A stretch of DNA of 64,000 nt from NCBI RefSeq assembly GCF_050279675.1, contig NZ_JBNNUK010000005.1:1-64000 (forward strand), given 5' to 3'. The notes beneath the pieces are model-generated. The model was not told the origin of the DNA, did no database searches, and was given only the letters and a program-made list of their open reading frames with translations. The translations under genes were made by a program, and so were the position numbers. The stretch comes from Viridibacillus sp050279675. GTDB lineage: Bacteria > Bacillota > Bacilli > Bacillales_A > Planococcaceae. Every line of letters starts with the position of its first letter. The stretch's first letter is position 1. Positions 51,757 to 60,638 of the stretch are shown piece by piece.

Positions 51757-52029
51757 ATTGAAAAAAGATTGTAGTTATTATTACCTATCATCTTATTCAC
51801 TTAATATAACATTCATAGAGGTTTGGTTTTTTGATAAAAATATATCTAAAAATAATATTTAAATAAAATATATACTATTATAGGTTTTATTTCTTTGTTC
51901 AATAGTCTTGGTTATAGCGGTGTGTGGACGATGTTTTTGCCCTATTTTTTCATTGGTTTTACTTTCTTTAATTATTAAAATATTGTTTTACTGTATAATT
52001 AGAACTATTAGAAATGGGGTTTACTTAAT

Positions 52030-53904
52030 ATGGATAAGGACCTAAGAGAAATACATCATCTAGAAGATACACCGCTTATTCGTTGGAACAAAAATGAACC
52101 TAATGAGTTTTTACAACAATTTGTTACTAAGCTAAAAAGTTTGAATATGATTCTTTCAACAAATACATATGTTAAAGGTACAAATAAAGTACTGACGCGA
52201 ATTATTGAAGACGCTCAAAATCAGACTATGATTTTACTTATAGGCATGACTGGTGCAGGGAAAACAAGTTTAGTAAATGCACTGCTTAAAAGATCTATTC
52301 TATCAACGAAAATGGAGAAAGCAACAGCGATAAATACTATTATTCGATACGGTCAAACAGAAGAAGTGAAGGCTTTTTTCCTTGATGGACAAGTAGCTAG
52401 TTTTGACCTTGATAAAGTGGAACTATTTACAACATCGGACACTTTTAGTGCTGAAATCTTACGTGAAAACTTGGACTATATTGAAGTCTATGTCAATAAT
52501 GAACTACTAAAGAATGTTACATTTATCGATACAACACCGCTAGAGCCGAGTGGTGATGATTCAGCGTATGTAAAGGAATCGATATTAAACCGCGCGGATG
52601 ATTTGTATTGGATTTTCAACTGTAATTCAAAACCAACGCAAGGTGAGTTGAAGTTGCTCGGAAAATTCCGCGAACGGAATGTAAAACCATTAGCAATTAT
52701 TAACGCTATTGATATTCATGAAACGGCATATGAACAATTTATAGCTGAACAAAATAAATTGCTTTCGCCTTATTTCCGTAAAATAATGGGGATATCTGTA
52801 AGGGATGCCGAAGTAGCTGTGGCAACCGGTGATGATGACAAGTGGAACCAAAGTAAGTTTGAATTATTATTAGAGGAAATTAAGAATTCCCATGCTAACC
52901 AATCAGACCGTGTATATCTCATCATTGAACGCTTTATTAAATGGCTTAAGAGGTTCCAAACTGAGTTGGAACTAATACCACAAAGAGAGCCGTATATAAC
53001 AGCTTATAATCTATTAATCCAGTATCAAATAGGGAAACAAAAAGCATCTGAAAGAACAGAAATTGAAAATCAAAAGCTCATCACATATGAAAAGGAATAT
53101 CTTAAGGCTAGCGTTATTTTTAAAGATGTGCAAACGTTGTATCAATTGCTACAAGTAATCTCGAATAATAAGCATTTTAAAACCTATGACGTCATGGTCT
53201 TTGTTGAGTATTCAAACGATTATTTAAAGGCTGTAAGGGAATACCGTACAATGCTTCAATCGTACAAAACCGAGTCTAATAGAAACGATGGAAAACAGCG
53301 TCATTCAACAGGGAAGGGCCTGTTAAAAACAATGTTTGTCAACGAGCAACAAAGTGTAAAGCAGAGTAAACCAAACGAACCATCTCAAATTTTACAAGCA
53401 ACACTCGAGCAACAATACAAGAAAGTTCTCGCGTTAGAAACGCAATTATTTAACGAATATCCAGCAGTATTGAAGAATTTAAATGACATCGCTAACGATC
53501 AAAGAGAGCGCATTATTAAGCGAGTTAGTCTGATTAGCACTGAGCGAATGAAAAAGAAACAACAGTTAATCAACGCAATTAGACAGCTGAATGGCTTTAA
53601 TAATATTTTGGAGGCAAAAGACTTTGTCGAAACATTTGTGGAGCAGCTGATTGATCAAAAGGATCTCGTTGTGACAAAAAAGGAAAGATTGTCACTGAGT
53701 GAAACTTTAGTAAAGATTAAAAGTATTAAATTATCACATGAAACGTTAATTGCAAGTACATATATCGATGAACAAGATGACGAAATCTCAAAAATGCAAA
53801 AAAGATTATATGAAAAATATCATTTACTGCCACTTCGATTGACTATAGATGATATGAAATCAGAAATTGAAAAACCGCCTATTTATAGCGGTATTAGCGA
53901 TTAA
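52030..53904 (+). CDS. Dynamin-like GTPase
   Basis: The 624-residue protein has a GTPase domain (about 60-290): G1 'GMTGAGKTSLVNAL' (about 73), G2-like Thr in 'EKATAINTIIRYG' (about 96-108), G3 'FIDTTPLEPSG' (about 170) and G4 'AIINAID'. Long helical regions follow, as in bacterial dynamin-like proteins, with charged coiled-coil segments at 335-420 and 460-560. No membrane helix is obvious. Such proteins act at membranes in remodelling or stress tolerance. It stands alone with its own terminator. The weak site GGGGTT precedes the ATG. Confidence 0.75.
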   Translation: MDKDLREIHHLEDTPLIRWNKNEPNEFLQQFVTKLKSLNMILSTNTYVKGTNKVLTRIIEDAQNQTMILLIGMTGAGKTSLVNALLKRSILSTKMEKATAINTIIRYGQTEEVKAFFLDGQVASFDLDKVELFTTSDTFSAEILRENLDYIEVYVNNELLKNVTFIDTTPLEPSGDDSAYVKESILNRADDLYWIFNCNSKPTQGELKLLGKFRERNVKPLAIINAIDIHETAYEQFIAEQNKLLSPYFRKIMGISVRDAEVAVATGDDDKWNQSKFELLLEEIKNSHANQSDRVYLIIERFIKWLKRFQTELELIPQREPYITAYNLLIQYQIGKQKASERTEIENQKLITYEKEYLKASVIFKDVQTLYQLLQVISNNKHFKTYDVMVFVEYSNDYLKAVREYRTMLQSYKTESNRNDGKQRHSTGKGLLKTMFVNEQQSVKQSKPNEPSQILQATLEQQYKKVLALETQLFNEYPAVLKNLNDIANDQRERIIKRVSLISTERMKKKQQLINAIRQLNGFNNILEAKDFVETFVEQLIDQKDLVVTKKERLSLSETLVKIKSIKLSHETLIASTYIDEQDDEISKMQKRLYEKYHLLPLRLTIDDMKSEIEKPPIYSGISD

Positions 53905-53908
53905 GTAA

Positions 53909-53949
53909 GGATACTTACCCCGGTAACAGGGTGTAAGTATCTTTTTTTA
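53909..53949 (+). terminator. Intrinsic terminator
   Basis: GATACTTAC (53910-53918) and GTAAGTATC (53933-53941) form the outer stem with a C/G-rich inner part, followed by seven Ts. Confidence 0.85.
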
Positions 53950-54072
53950 TAGTATCAATAATTCCAATATGTTACAATAAAGGGATTAAAAAAGAAGGGC
54001 TGATTTCACATGGGGATTAGAAATTTAATTCAATAACACACCTTTCAGATACTAAAAAAGGAGTGTTAATTA

Positions 54073-54828
54073 ATGAACAAGAATGAACAATTTTATGACA
54101 AACAATACGAATGGATGACTCAAATATTTGATGCAAAAGTAGATGCTTACCATCAAGAACGAGTCGAGTTAGTTGAGAAAAAAGGCTTAAAGAAAGATTT
54201 AAACATTCTAGAGCTGGGGAGTGGCAACGGAGAATTCGCAGTAGCAGCAGCGATGCATGAACATCATGTTTCAACTGTTGAAATCATTCCACATGCCACA
54301 AGTAAAATGTTTGAGCTTGCCGAGGAGAATAACGTAACGACAAGAATTGAGGCTTATCGGGACAGCTTCTATACCATTGTGCTATCTGATAAATTCGATG
54401 CTATATGTTATTGGGATGGTTTTGGGGTTGGGACTGATGCGGATCAACAATTATTACTTCACAATATTGATTATTGGCTAAAACCTGATGGTACAGTATT
54501 CATAGATGTTTACGCACCCGCATATTGGGCCAAAACAGCTGGGCAATTTATGGAGCTTTCTCAGACAGTTTGTCGAAAATATGATTTTAATATAGAAACT
54601 AATAGAATGATAGATACTTGGTGGTTGACAGATAACCCGGATGAAAAAAAGCAACAATCGTTGTGCTGTTATGAAGTAGCTGATTTCGAAAAAATGTTAG
54701 TAGACACTTCATTAGCTATCAAAGAGATTATTCCGAATGGCAAAATGGACTATGATAGCTGGATTTTTCATAAGCAAGTACCAATTGAAGAAGCAATGAT
54801 ATATACAGTAATTCTACAAAAAAAGTGA
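54073..54828 (+). CDS. Class I SAM-dependent methyltransferase
   Basis: The 251-residue protein has the SAM-binding motif 'NILELGSGNGEFAVA' (about 44-58), an acidic strand 'VSTVEIIPHA' (about 66) and motif IV-like 'FDAICYWDGFGVGTDADQQ' (about 109). The C-terminal half contains 'DVYAPAYWAK'. The substrate is unknown; the fold resembles small-molecule methyltransferases. AAAGGAG lies before the ATG. It is followed after 10 bp by a GNAT gene, and the two share a terminator. Confidence 0.85.
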   Translation: MNKNEQFYDKQYEWMTQIFDAKVDAYHQERVELVEKKGLKKDLNILELGSGNGEFAVAAAMHEHHVSTVEIIPHATSKMFELAEENNVTTRIEAYRDSFYTIVLSDKFDAICYWDGFGVGTDADQQLLLHNIDYWLKPDGTVFIDVYAPAYWAKTAGQFMELSQTVCRKYDFNIETNRMIDTWWLTDNPDEKKQQSLCCYEVADFEKMLVDTSLAIKEIIPNGKMDYDSWIFHKQVPIEEAMIYTVILQKK

Positions 54829-54838
54829 GGTCTAGACT

Positions 54839-55354
54839 ATGACTTATTTTATCCGTCTTGCAACAACCGAAGATATAGCAGGTATTGCGAAAGTACATGT
54901 AGATAGTTGGCGCACAACGTACAAAGGTATTATAAGGCAAGAATTCTTAGATAATCTAACATATAGCAACAGAGAAGCACTATGGAAGCGTAATATCGAA
55001 AGAGGAAGAGAAGGGGATACTATTCTTGTAGCTGTAAACGAAGAAGAACAAATCATAGGTTTTACATGTGGCTCTAAAACACAAGAGGGTGAATATCCAA
55101 CATATGATGCGGATCTTACAGCTATTTACGTATTTGAGCATGAGCAAGGAAAAGGAATTGGAAAAGCTATGTTAAAACAACTATTTGTAGAGTTTAAAAA
55201 ACTTAATTACAGTTCGTCAATTGTGAAAGTATTAGAAGACAATTCATCTTGTCGCTTTTATGAAGCGATGGGTGCAAAGTTTATCGACTCAAATCCAATT
55301 CAAATTGGCGGTGAACAATTAGAATTACTCACGTATGGTTGGCCAAAAATTTAG
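54839..55354 (+). CDS. GNAT family N-acetyltransferase
   Basis: The 171-residue acetyltransferase begins 'YFIRLATTEDIAGIAKVHVDSWRTTYKGII' and has the acetyl-CoA loop 'EQGKGIGKAMLKQLF' (about 101-115) and the C-terminal 'LEDNSSCRFYEAMGAKFID'. It belongs to the RimI-like group that modifies small molecules or N-termini; the substrate is unknown. It probably shares a transcript with the methyltransferase. Confidence 0.88.
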   Translation: MTYFIRLATTEDIAGIAKVHVDSWRTTYKGIIRQEFLDNLTYSNREALWKRNIERGREGDTILVAVNEEEQIIGFTCGSKTQEGEYPTYDADLTAIYVFEHEQGKGIGKAMLKQLFVEFKKLNYSSSIVKVLEDNSSCRFYEAMGAKFIDSNPIQIGGEQLELLTYGWPKI

Positions 55355-55366
55355 CATATGTAAAAA

Positions 55367-55407
55367 CGAAAGCAGCCGATTTTAATAATCGGCTGCTTTC
55401 TATCTTT
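55367..55407 (+). terminator. Strong, probably bidirectional terminator
   Basis: GAAAGCAGCCGATT (55368-55381) and AATCGGCTGCTTTC (55387-55400) form a perfect 14-bp stem with a 5-nt loop between convergent genes. Confidence 0.92.
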
Positions 55408-55432
55408 ACTTCTTAATCAATTGGAAATCCGA

Positions 55433-55858
55433 TTAATCACCAAAGGCGAATATTAATTCTGTCTCGCAAACAATTTCCCCATCTACAGTAGCGACTCCTT
55501 TGCCTTTCCCAATAGCACCTATTACTCGAGTGATTTCAACTTCAAGGCGTAGCTGGTCTCCAGGTATCACTTGTCGTTTAAAGCGGCATTTATCTATTCC
55601 AGCTAAAAGCCCTAATCGTCCTTCATTACCTTCTTTTGTAAGCATAACAATAGCACTTACTTGAGCTAATGCTTCTACAATTAATACACCGGGCATAATA
55701 GGATAGCCTGGGAAATGCCCATTAAAAAACTCTTCATTTACACTTACATTTTTTATGGCAACTGCTTTTTTACCTTCTTCTAATTCGAGCACACGATCTA
55801 CTAATAGAAAAGGGTAGCGATGTTTAATGATTTCTTTTATCTTTTGTGTGTCTAACAA
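55433..55858 (-). CDS. fabZ: 3-hydroxyacyl-ACP dehydratase FabZ
   Basis: The 141-residue hot-dog enzyme has 'HRYPFLLVDRVLE' (about 11-23), the active-site block 'NGHFPGYPIMPGVLIVEALAQ' (His about 47, Glu about 61) and ends AFGD. It dehydrates beta-hydroxyacyl-ACP in fatty-acid elongation. TTG 55858 is chosen because GGAGG lies 8 nt upstream and it gives the normal family length; the longer frame adds an atypical 13-residue extension. It is monocistronic here. Confidence 0.95.
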   Translation of the reverse strand: MLDTQKIKEIIKHRYPFLLVDRVLELEEGKKAVAIKNVSVNEEFFNGHFPGYPIMPGVLIVEALAQVSAIVMLTKEGNEGRLGLLAGIDKCRFKRQVIPGDQLRLEVEITRVIGAIGKGKGVATVDGEIVCETELIFAFGD

Positions 55859-56055
55859 TATGTTTTCCTCCAAGATTAAAAATTGATACCTCTTCATATT
55901 AACACCTGGTGCTAATGGTTGGTAATGTTTTTTATTAATTATAAAGAAAAAATAGTGAGATGGTATTCAAATAATTGTACTTTCAAGTTATTAAATTAGG
56001 TGCATAATGTAAGATAGTTTCCTATTATCAAGTACTATACATATTTTTAGAGCAT

Positions 56056-56103
56056 TAAAAAAGCGTTCAACAAGTGCTATTGCACTGGCTGAACGCTTTT
56101 TGT
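56056..56103 (-). terminator. Intrinsic terminator of the GIY-YIG gene
   Basis: AAAAAGCGTTCA (56058-56069) and TGAACGCTTTTT (56090-56101) form a perfect 12-bp stem with an inner GTGC/GCAC pair. It lies right after the minus-strand stop, and T-runs occur on both strands. Confidence 0.85.
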
Positions 56104-56105
56104 TT

Positions 56106-56477
56106 TTAGAAGAATACTTTTTCAGTATTGTATTTCGCACGGAAATGGTTGATAGCAAATGTTTCATAAATTTCACGTTCCATTTGATCTTCAACAACGA
56201 ACACTTCAATTTTATGAACTTCGTTACGGTGATCTTTAATAGGTGAAACGTTATCTTCAAAGTGCTTTTTCACACGTTGACGGATTTTACGTGCTTTACC
56301 TACGAATAAAAGCTCATTTTCTTTGTTAAAGAACATGAAAAAGCCGCCTTTATCACGAGGGATTTCATGGAAATCAATAAATCCATAAATTGAAGGGATA
56401 ATCGCGTCCCCTTCTTTAATTTTTTGTTCGCGTTGACGAATTACTACGTCTGGTTTTGGCATTTCAATTTTGATCAA
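56106..56477 (-). CDS. GIY-YIG superfamily protein with altered active-site residues
   Basis: The 123-residue protein contains a GIY-YIG domain, 'GGFFMFFNKENELLFVGKARKIRQRVKKHF' region (about 45-74, quoted blocks GGFFMFF and LFVGKA), followed by 'IEVFVVEDQMEREIYETFAINHFRAKYN'. The Arg, the Glu (EREIYET) and the Asn are kept, but the first Tyr is Phe and the second motif is FVG instead of YIG. Activity as a nuclease is therefore uncertain. An N-terminal extension of about 40 residues is present. Its ribosome binding site (GAGGACG) is normal. Confidence 0.72.
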   Translation of the reverse strand: MIKIEMPKPDVVIRQREQKIKEGDAIIPSIYGFIDFHEIPRDKGGFFMFFNKENELLFVGKARKIRQRVKKHFEDNVSPIKDHRNEVHKIEVFVVEDQMEREIYETFAINHFRAKYNTEKVFF

Positions 56478-56629
56478 AAAAATTCACGTCCTCATTATTA
56501 TATAGTAGTTAATGCTACCATAATTGTGATAGAAAAGCTATCGGATTTACTAGTTGCCGAAATACACGTCTATTATAAAAAAAATTGACCATATTATCAA
56601 TTTCTCCTTAAACAAAATAGACGAATATT

Positions 56630-56821
56630 TTACGAATAATATTGCTTTTTTTCTAAATTCTTTACGAATCTAATAATCCAATATAGCATAATCCAAGGTA
56701 GAACGAACTTTGTAGTCCATTCCACTGTATTAGTTAGAAGTAAGTATGAGTTAATGCCGAAGGATGGAAGAATTATCAAAAGGACTAAAAAAATTAGTAT
56801 ACCTACTATTATATTTTTCAT
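56630..56821 (-). CDS. Small membrane protein with two helices
   Basis: The 63-residue product has hydrophobic helices at about 4-24 and 39-53 and a basic tail (KNLEKKQYYS). AAAGGAATTATAA precedes the ATG. No family is recognised. It lies between the GIY-YIG and RNase H genes on the same strand. Confidence 0.45.
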   Translation of the reverse strand: MKNIIVGILIFLVLLIILPSFGINSYLLLTNTVEWTTKFVLPWIMLYWIIRFVKNLEKKQYYS

Positions 56822-56897
56822 TTATAATTCCTTTCACATGGCCATTATAAAACTAATATTTGTTTATTTATCTGAAATGTCTATCACTTAACTCGTG

Positions 56898-57566
56898 TCA
56901 ATCATTATCACCAGCCAGTTCAAGTTGTGCAGTGATGTCGATACCATTTAGCGCTTGTGTGGCAAGACGGTCCGACTCAGCATTCGATTTTCTTGGAACG
57001 AGCTCGTATTTAGGAAGAATACTAAGCTTTTTTAATTTCTCGTCAATTCGATCTGCCCAGCTTGTTAAGTCTTTTTCTAGCAATGCCCAATCTCCGCTCA
57101 TCTGGTTGATGACAACTTGTGAGTCTCCAATGAAAATAACAGGCAGATGGTGAACATTTAGTAGCTCAAGCTCCACAAGACTCAGATAAAGTGCGGCATA
57201 TTCAGCTTCGTTATTTGATTTCAGCACTTCAGAAGGAGCATTCTTCCTCACCCTGTACGATTTTCCACTCTGTTCAAAATAAATAACGCAGCCTAAACCA
57301 GCAGTCCTAGTCGTACGATCAAAGCCACCATCGAAATACACTGTAATATTATGAGGTTCAGTTTCGATTTCTTTAATAAAGCGTTTCAATTCCTTGATTG
57401 TCCAAGTGCTGTCAAACGAGTCAGTAAAGGTTATACTTTTGGCGCGTCCTGTCCGCTCAAGATCCTCTGCTATTAACAGTCCTCTTTCTGCTGGCATCTC
57501 CTCGGAGCGGAATATAGTTTCTGTTCCTCTTGGTAATTTGTAAACCCATTCGATTGAGATGTTCAT
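56898..57566 (-). CDS. RNase HI-like protein
   Basis: The protein of about 222 residues has an N-terminal region of about 70 residues and an RNase H fold: 'ITVYFDGGFDRTTRTAGLG' (first Asp, about 73-91), 'KSNNEAEYAALYLSLVE' (Glu), 'FIGDSQVVINQMSG' (second Asp) and 'VPRKSNAESDRLATQAL' (third Asp). All four catalytic acids are present. Such Bacillus proteins (YpeP type) are annotated as reverse-transcriptase-like or RNase HI family. ATG 57566 is preferred over 57572 for its spacing from TAGGAGG. Confidence 0.82.
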   Translation of the reverse strand: MNISIEWVYKLPRGTETIFRSEEMPAERGLLIAEDLERTGRAKSITFTDSFDSTWTIKELKRFIKEIETEPHNITVYFDGGFDRTTRTAGLGCVIYFEQSGKSYRVRKNAPSEVLKSNNEAEYAALYLSLVELELLNVHHLPVIFIGDSQVVINQMSGDWALLEKDLTSWADRIDEKLKKLSILPKYELVPRKSNAESDRLATQALNGIDITAQLELAGDND

Positions 57567-57572
57567 CGTCAT

Positions 57573-58035
57573 TCCTCCTATGCCTGTGATTTAATAATCT
57601 AAGATATAAAACACACCAATATACCAGGTATATTAATAGTAGTGTATATGTTAGAGGGGATTGTTGTAATTAAATTATTTAACTGGAGTTTGATGGTAAA
57701 TCGTAAAAAGTGAAAAATAATAACTCTGAGCGTGAAGGGAATAATATAAGCGAAGACTTTTGTGCAGTGTCATGCTGAAGTCGCCTTTTTAAAACATTAC
57801 ATTGTATTTATAAGTTAATTTTTCCTCTACATAACATAATTATACCCTCAAAAATTTATCGAGCTTACATTAAAGGAGCAAAGCAATTGCACTGATAAAA
57901 TTAAGTACCCAAGCAATTAGTTTTTACAATTTATGGCCGGAAGTCGAGCCTTTCACAAAGTATAATTTATCTCATTCGGTAAATATTAAGACAACGGCGT
58001 TTTTGTAATAATTATTAAGCTTGGTAGGTGATGTA
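57573..58035. other. Gene-free interval
   Basis: No gene is supported in this stretch. A hairpin with GCGA...ACTT at about 57750 and GAAGTCGC at about 57785 followed by TTTTT could be a terminator (imperfect stem). The rest is AT-rich and contains the promoter region of the deacetylase gene. Confidence 0.5.
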
Positions 58036-58770
58036 TTGACTCGTAAGAATATATTAATTCTAACCGTTTGCGCTTTAATCATCTCAGTATTTTATGCTGG
58101 TTTTAGTATTGCTGCTGACAAGGGACGGAGATACTACGAAGAATCTGGGCAGATGCTTTGGGATATAAATACTGAAGAGAAAATTATCGCTATTACATTT
58201 GATGATGGACCACATCCAAGATATACAGGACAAGTTTTAGATATACTTGCTAAATATAAGGCTAAAGCTACTTTCTTTGTTATTGGAGAAATGGCTGAAA
58301 AACATCCTGAGTTGGTTTTAAGAGAATATAACGAAGGGCATGAATTAGCTAATCACACATATACACACCCTTATAAGACGTCGCCAAAAGAATTTGAAGA
58401 AGAATTAAAAAAGACAAATGAAATAATTTACAGTATTACTGGCTTTGCTCCAGTGTTATTTCGTCCAGTTGGAGGACAATATGATGAAAAAATGATCGAT
58501 ATTGCCACAAATAACGGATATAAAGTTGTAATATGGTCATGGCATCAAGATACGGAAGATTGGAAAGGAATTTGGTCCCAAAAGATTGTAAATAAAGTAC
58601 TGAAAGGTACGAGACCAGGTGATGTGATACTGTTTCACGATGGTGGAGGAAATCGGACTCAAACGTTAAAGGCACTTGAGAAAATAATACCTGAGCTACA
58701 AAAGCAAGGGTATAAATTTGTTACAATATCGGAACTTATTGCTAGTGTAAATGGAAAAATAAGTGAATAG
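58036..58770 (+). CDS. Exported polysaccharide deacetylase
   Basis: The protein of about 244 residues has an N-terminal membrane or signal segment (about 5-25) and a NodB domain: motif 1 'AITFDDGPHPRYT' (about 53-65), motif 2 'HELANHTYTHP' (about 101-111, the two metal His), motif 3 'LFRPVGGQYD' (about 135), 'VIWSWHQDTEDW' and 'VILFHDGG' (about 200). It should remove acetyl groups from peptidoglycan or another GlcNAc polymer outside the cell, like PdaA/PdaB-type enzymes. TTG 58036 follows TAGGTGAT. It is unrelated to the capsule-operon deacetylase. Confidence 0.9.
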   Translation: MTRKNILILTVCALIISVFYAGFSIAADKGRRYYEESGQMLWDINTEEKIIAITFDDGPHPRYTGQVLDILAKYKAKATFFVIGEMAEKHPELVLREYNEGHELANHTYTHPYKTSPKEFEEELKKTNEIIYSITGFAPVLFRPVGGQYDEKMIDIATNNGYKVVIWSWHQDTEDWKGIWSQKIVNKVLKGTRPGDVILFHDGGGNRTQTLKALEKIIPELQKQGYKFVTISELIASVNGKISE

Positions 58771-58876
58771 AGGGCTTCAACAGCTAATAATTGACATAAA
58801 AAACGCCAAACTGAATTTGATAAATCAAAAAAAGAAAACTTAATCTTCCTGAAAATAACAAAGTAAAGAGTTACTT

Positions 58877-58917
58877 TAGCGTTTAGCGATGATGATAGCA
58901 TCTGCTGAACGCTTTTA
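58877..58917 (+). terminator. Intrinsic terminator
   Basis: AGCGTTTAGC (58878-58887) pairs with GCTGAACGCT (58904-58913) with one G-U, followed by TTTT. It lies about 110 bp after the deacetylase stop; nothing else is supported up to 59154. Confidence 0.75.
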
Positions 58918-59154
58918 CTCATTTTGATTTGAAATTACTTTAGAGATGTGACTAAAGAAGTTTGAAAATTAAGTAAAAAAAGCCGATTAAAATGTGTGTT
59001 TCGTATAGTGTTTTTGTATAACATATACCAATAATGTAGTATCTTATTATCATTGAATAATCATTAATTTATTATATAATAAGTAATAGTTACGATTATT
59101 ATTAAGATGATAGGACTATATATTTACTTATTTAGGTTGGTGAGTTGTTTTAGA

Positions 59155-60159
59155 ATGTCTGAAAATCGTTGTTACATACATAAAGTGAAAGCTGCCGAGG
59201 TATTAGTAGACGAGAAAATTGTTGTGTACTGTCCAAGATGTGCTGAAGCTAATATACATAAAATTGTTGTACAAGAAGAGAAAATGTTAAAATCTGAAGA
59301 ATTATCAGATATAAGAACGAGACGCCACATTGCAATGAAAGAGCTGTGGAAGAGCCTTGCGGTAGCATTTTACATAGAATGCTTACCTATTTTCATCACA
59401 TTGTTTACGCATTCGCCCAAAAGTTTTTCCGAATATATCACTGGAGTAAAAGAACTGTACAGTCAGTTCCTATTCCAACCTATTGTTCAACTTATTGCCA
59501 TTGGTTTTATTGTTCTTGGCGGGTATTTCTGGATAGCTGCTATTAAAAGTCTAAGAGAGATAAAAAAAGAGGAAGCTATTTTATTGAAGCCTTTTGCAAA
59601 TGAAATTGAAGTCCATGAGAAATTCCAAACGCCAACTAAGATCAATCAAGTGAATGAATTTGTGAGAAATGTTAAAAAGAAATATGAAAGTAATTTCTTT
59701 AATCAACGGAAAATTCATCAAATGAGCCCATATGATTTCAAATTATTTATGGCGAAACAATTGCAAAAAATTGATTTTAAAAATGTGCGTTTAGCTAGGG
59801 AAGATAGTGACTTTAAAGTGGATATATTTGCTGACGGTCCCAATGGTAAAGTGGCGTTCCGTTGCATAAATAATGTCAATTTAGTAAAAATGGATGAAGT
59901 ACATAAAATTGCAGTTGAAAAGGTTTATTATGATTGCGAATCATCAATCTTAGTAACCACTTCAGCTATAACAAAGGATGCATTGGAATTAGCTGAAACA
60001 TTGCGAGTGACTATATGGAATGATCAAGTTTTGAAAGAAAAAATAATCTCTATTGAAAATGAACAATGGAGCGACCATTTACAAGACTTTTATGATTACT
60101 CCGATCAAAATCTAAAAAAATATACAGAATTTGAAATGAGAAGATTAGCTCAGTCTTAA
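59155..60159 (+). CDS. Membrane protein with zinc-ribbon-like N-terminus and degenerate Mrr nuclease domain
   Basis: The 334-residue protein starts with Cys residues 'ENRCYIHK...VVYCPRCAE' (about 3-32), which may bind zinc. Two membrane helices follow (about 72-92 and 115-140). The C-terminal domain (about 195-310) matches the Mrr_cat/restriction-endonuclease-like fold: 'MSPYDFKLFMAKQLQKIDF', 'DFKVDIFADGPNGKVAFRC', 'ILVTTSAITKDALELAE', 'TIWNDQVLKEKI'. The catalytic Asp is kept, but the Q-x-K position reads FRCIN, so nuclease activity is doubtful. ATG 59155 is preferred over the upstream frame start. Confidence 0.65.
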   Translation: MSENRCYIHKVKAAEVLVDEKIVVYCPRCAEANIHKIVVQEEKMLKSEELSDIRTRRHIAMKELWKSLAVAFYIECLPIFITLFTHSPKSFSEYITGVKELYSQFLFQPIVQLIAIGFIVLGGYFWIAAIKSLREIKKEEAILLKPFANEIEVHEKFQTPTKINQVNEFVRNVKKKYESNFFNQRKIHQMSPYDFKLFMAKQLQKIDFKNVRLAREDSDFKVDIFADGPNGKVAFRCINNVNLVKMDEVHKIAVEKVYYDCESSILVTTSAITKDALELAETLRVTIWNDQVLKEKIISIENEQWSDHLQDFYDYSDQNLKKYTEFEMRRLAQS

Positions 60160-60230
60160 TTTTTAAAAAAAAGAATTATTCGATTAAAAAGATATTGGGT
60201 TCTGCTTTCAAATAACAATAACAAATAATA

Positions 60231-60276
60231 TTAAAAGTGGGTATGAAATCACATATGATTTCATACCCACTTTTAA
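60231..60276. repeat. Perfect 21-bp inverted repeat (hairpin)
   Basis: TTAAAAGTGGGTATGAAATC plus A (60231-60251) is repeated in inverted orientation at 60256-60276 with only CATA between. It has no T-run beyond the arm itself. It sits exactly at the broken 5' edge of the aminotransferase remnant. Confidence 0.85.
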
Positions 60277-60443
60277 TTGTTAAACCAAAAGCATTCCGAA
60301 TTGGCCATATGGGCAACATTACTCCTGAAATGTTAGAAGAAGCGATTGTGAAAATAGGAGAAACGTTGCAGAAGCTTGGGCATGAGGTGGATATTGTAGG
60401 TGCATGTAAACAATTCAAAGAAATGATTTTAACGACAGTCTAA
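60237..60443 (+). pseudogene. C-terminal remnant of a class-V aminotransferase gene
   Basis: The frame reads KAFRIGHMGNITPEMLEEAI (about 22-41) and then KIGETLQKLGHEVDIVGACK to a stop at 60443. F-R-I-G-H-M-G followed by a helix and LxxxG is the C-terminal signature of alanine-glyoxylate-type (class V) aminotransferases. Only about 55 of about 390 residues remain, with no PLP lysine. The first 15 codons come from the inverted repeat, so this is a deletion remnant. Confidence 0.65.
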
Positions 60444-60456
60444 ATCTAAATTACTA

Positions 60457-60490
60457 AAGCTATGTAGTTAATAGATAGCTTCTTTTTTTT
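60457..60490 (+). terminator. Intrinsic terminator after the aminotransferase remnant
   Basis: AAGCTAT (60457-60463) and ATAGCTT (60475-60481) form a 7-bp stem followed by CTTTTTTTT. It is probably the original terminator of the lost aminotransferase gene. Confidence 0.7.
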
Positions 60491-60638
60491 AACAATTGGA
60501 TATTTAATGAAAATAAATATTTCATATGATTCAGTATGAATGACCGTCTAAAATGTTAATTATCCACCTAAATAACCATATACCTGTCAAAAATTTATGT
60601 ATATAATTTTAGTAGATTGAAAAATTTGGAGGATAATT

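Noticed and set aside
58877..58917. Relationship of this hairpin to the one at 56056-56103 as a dispersed repeat
   Set aside because: Both contain the AGCGTT...GAACGCT arm, but the loops and flanks differ. Similar terminator arms are expected by chance.
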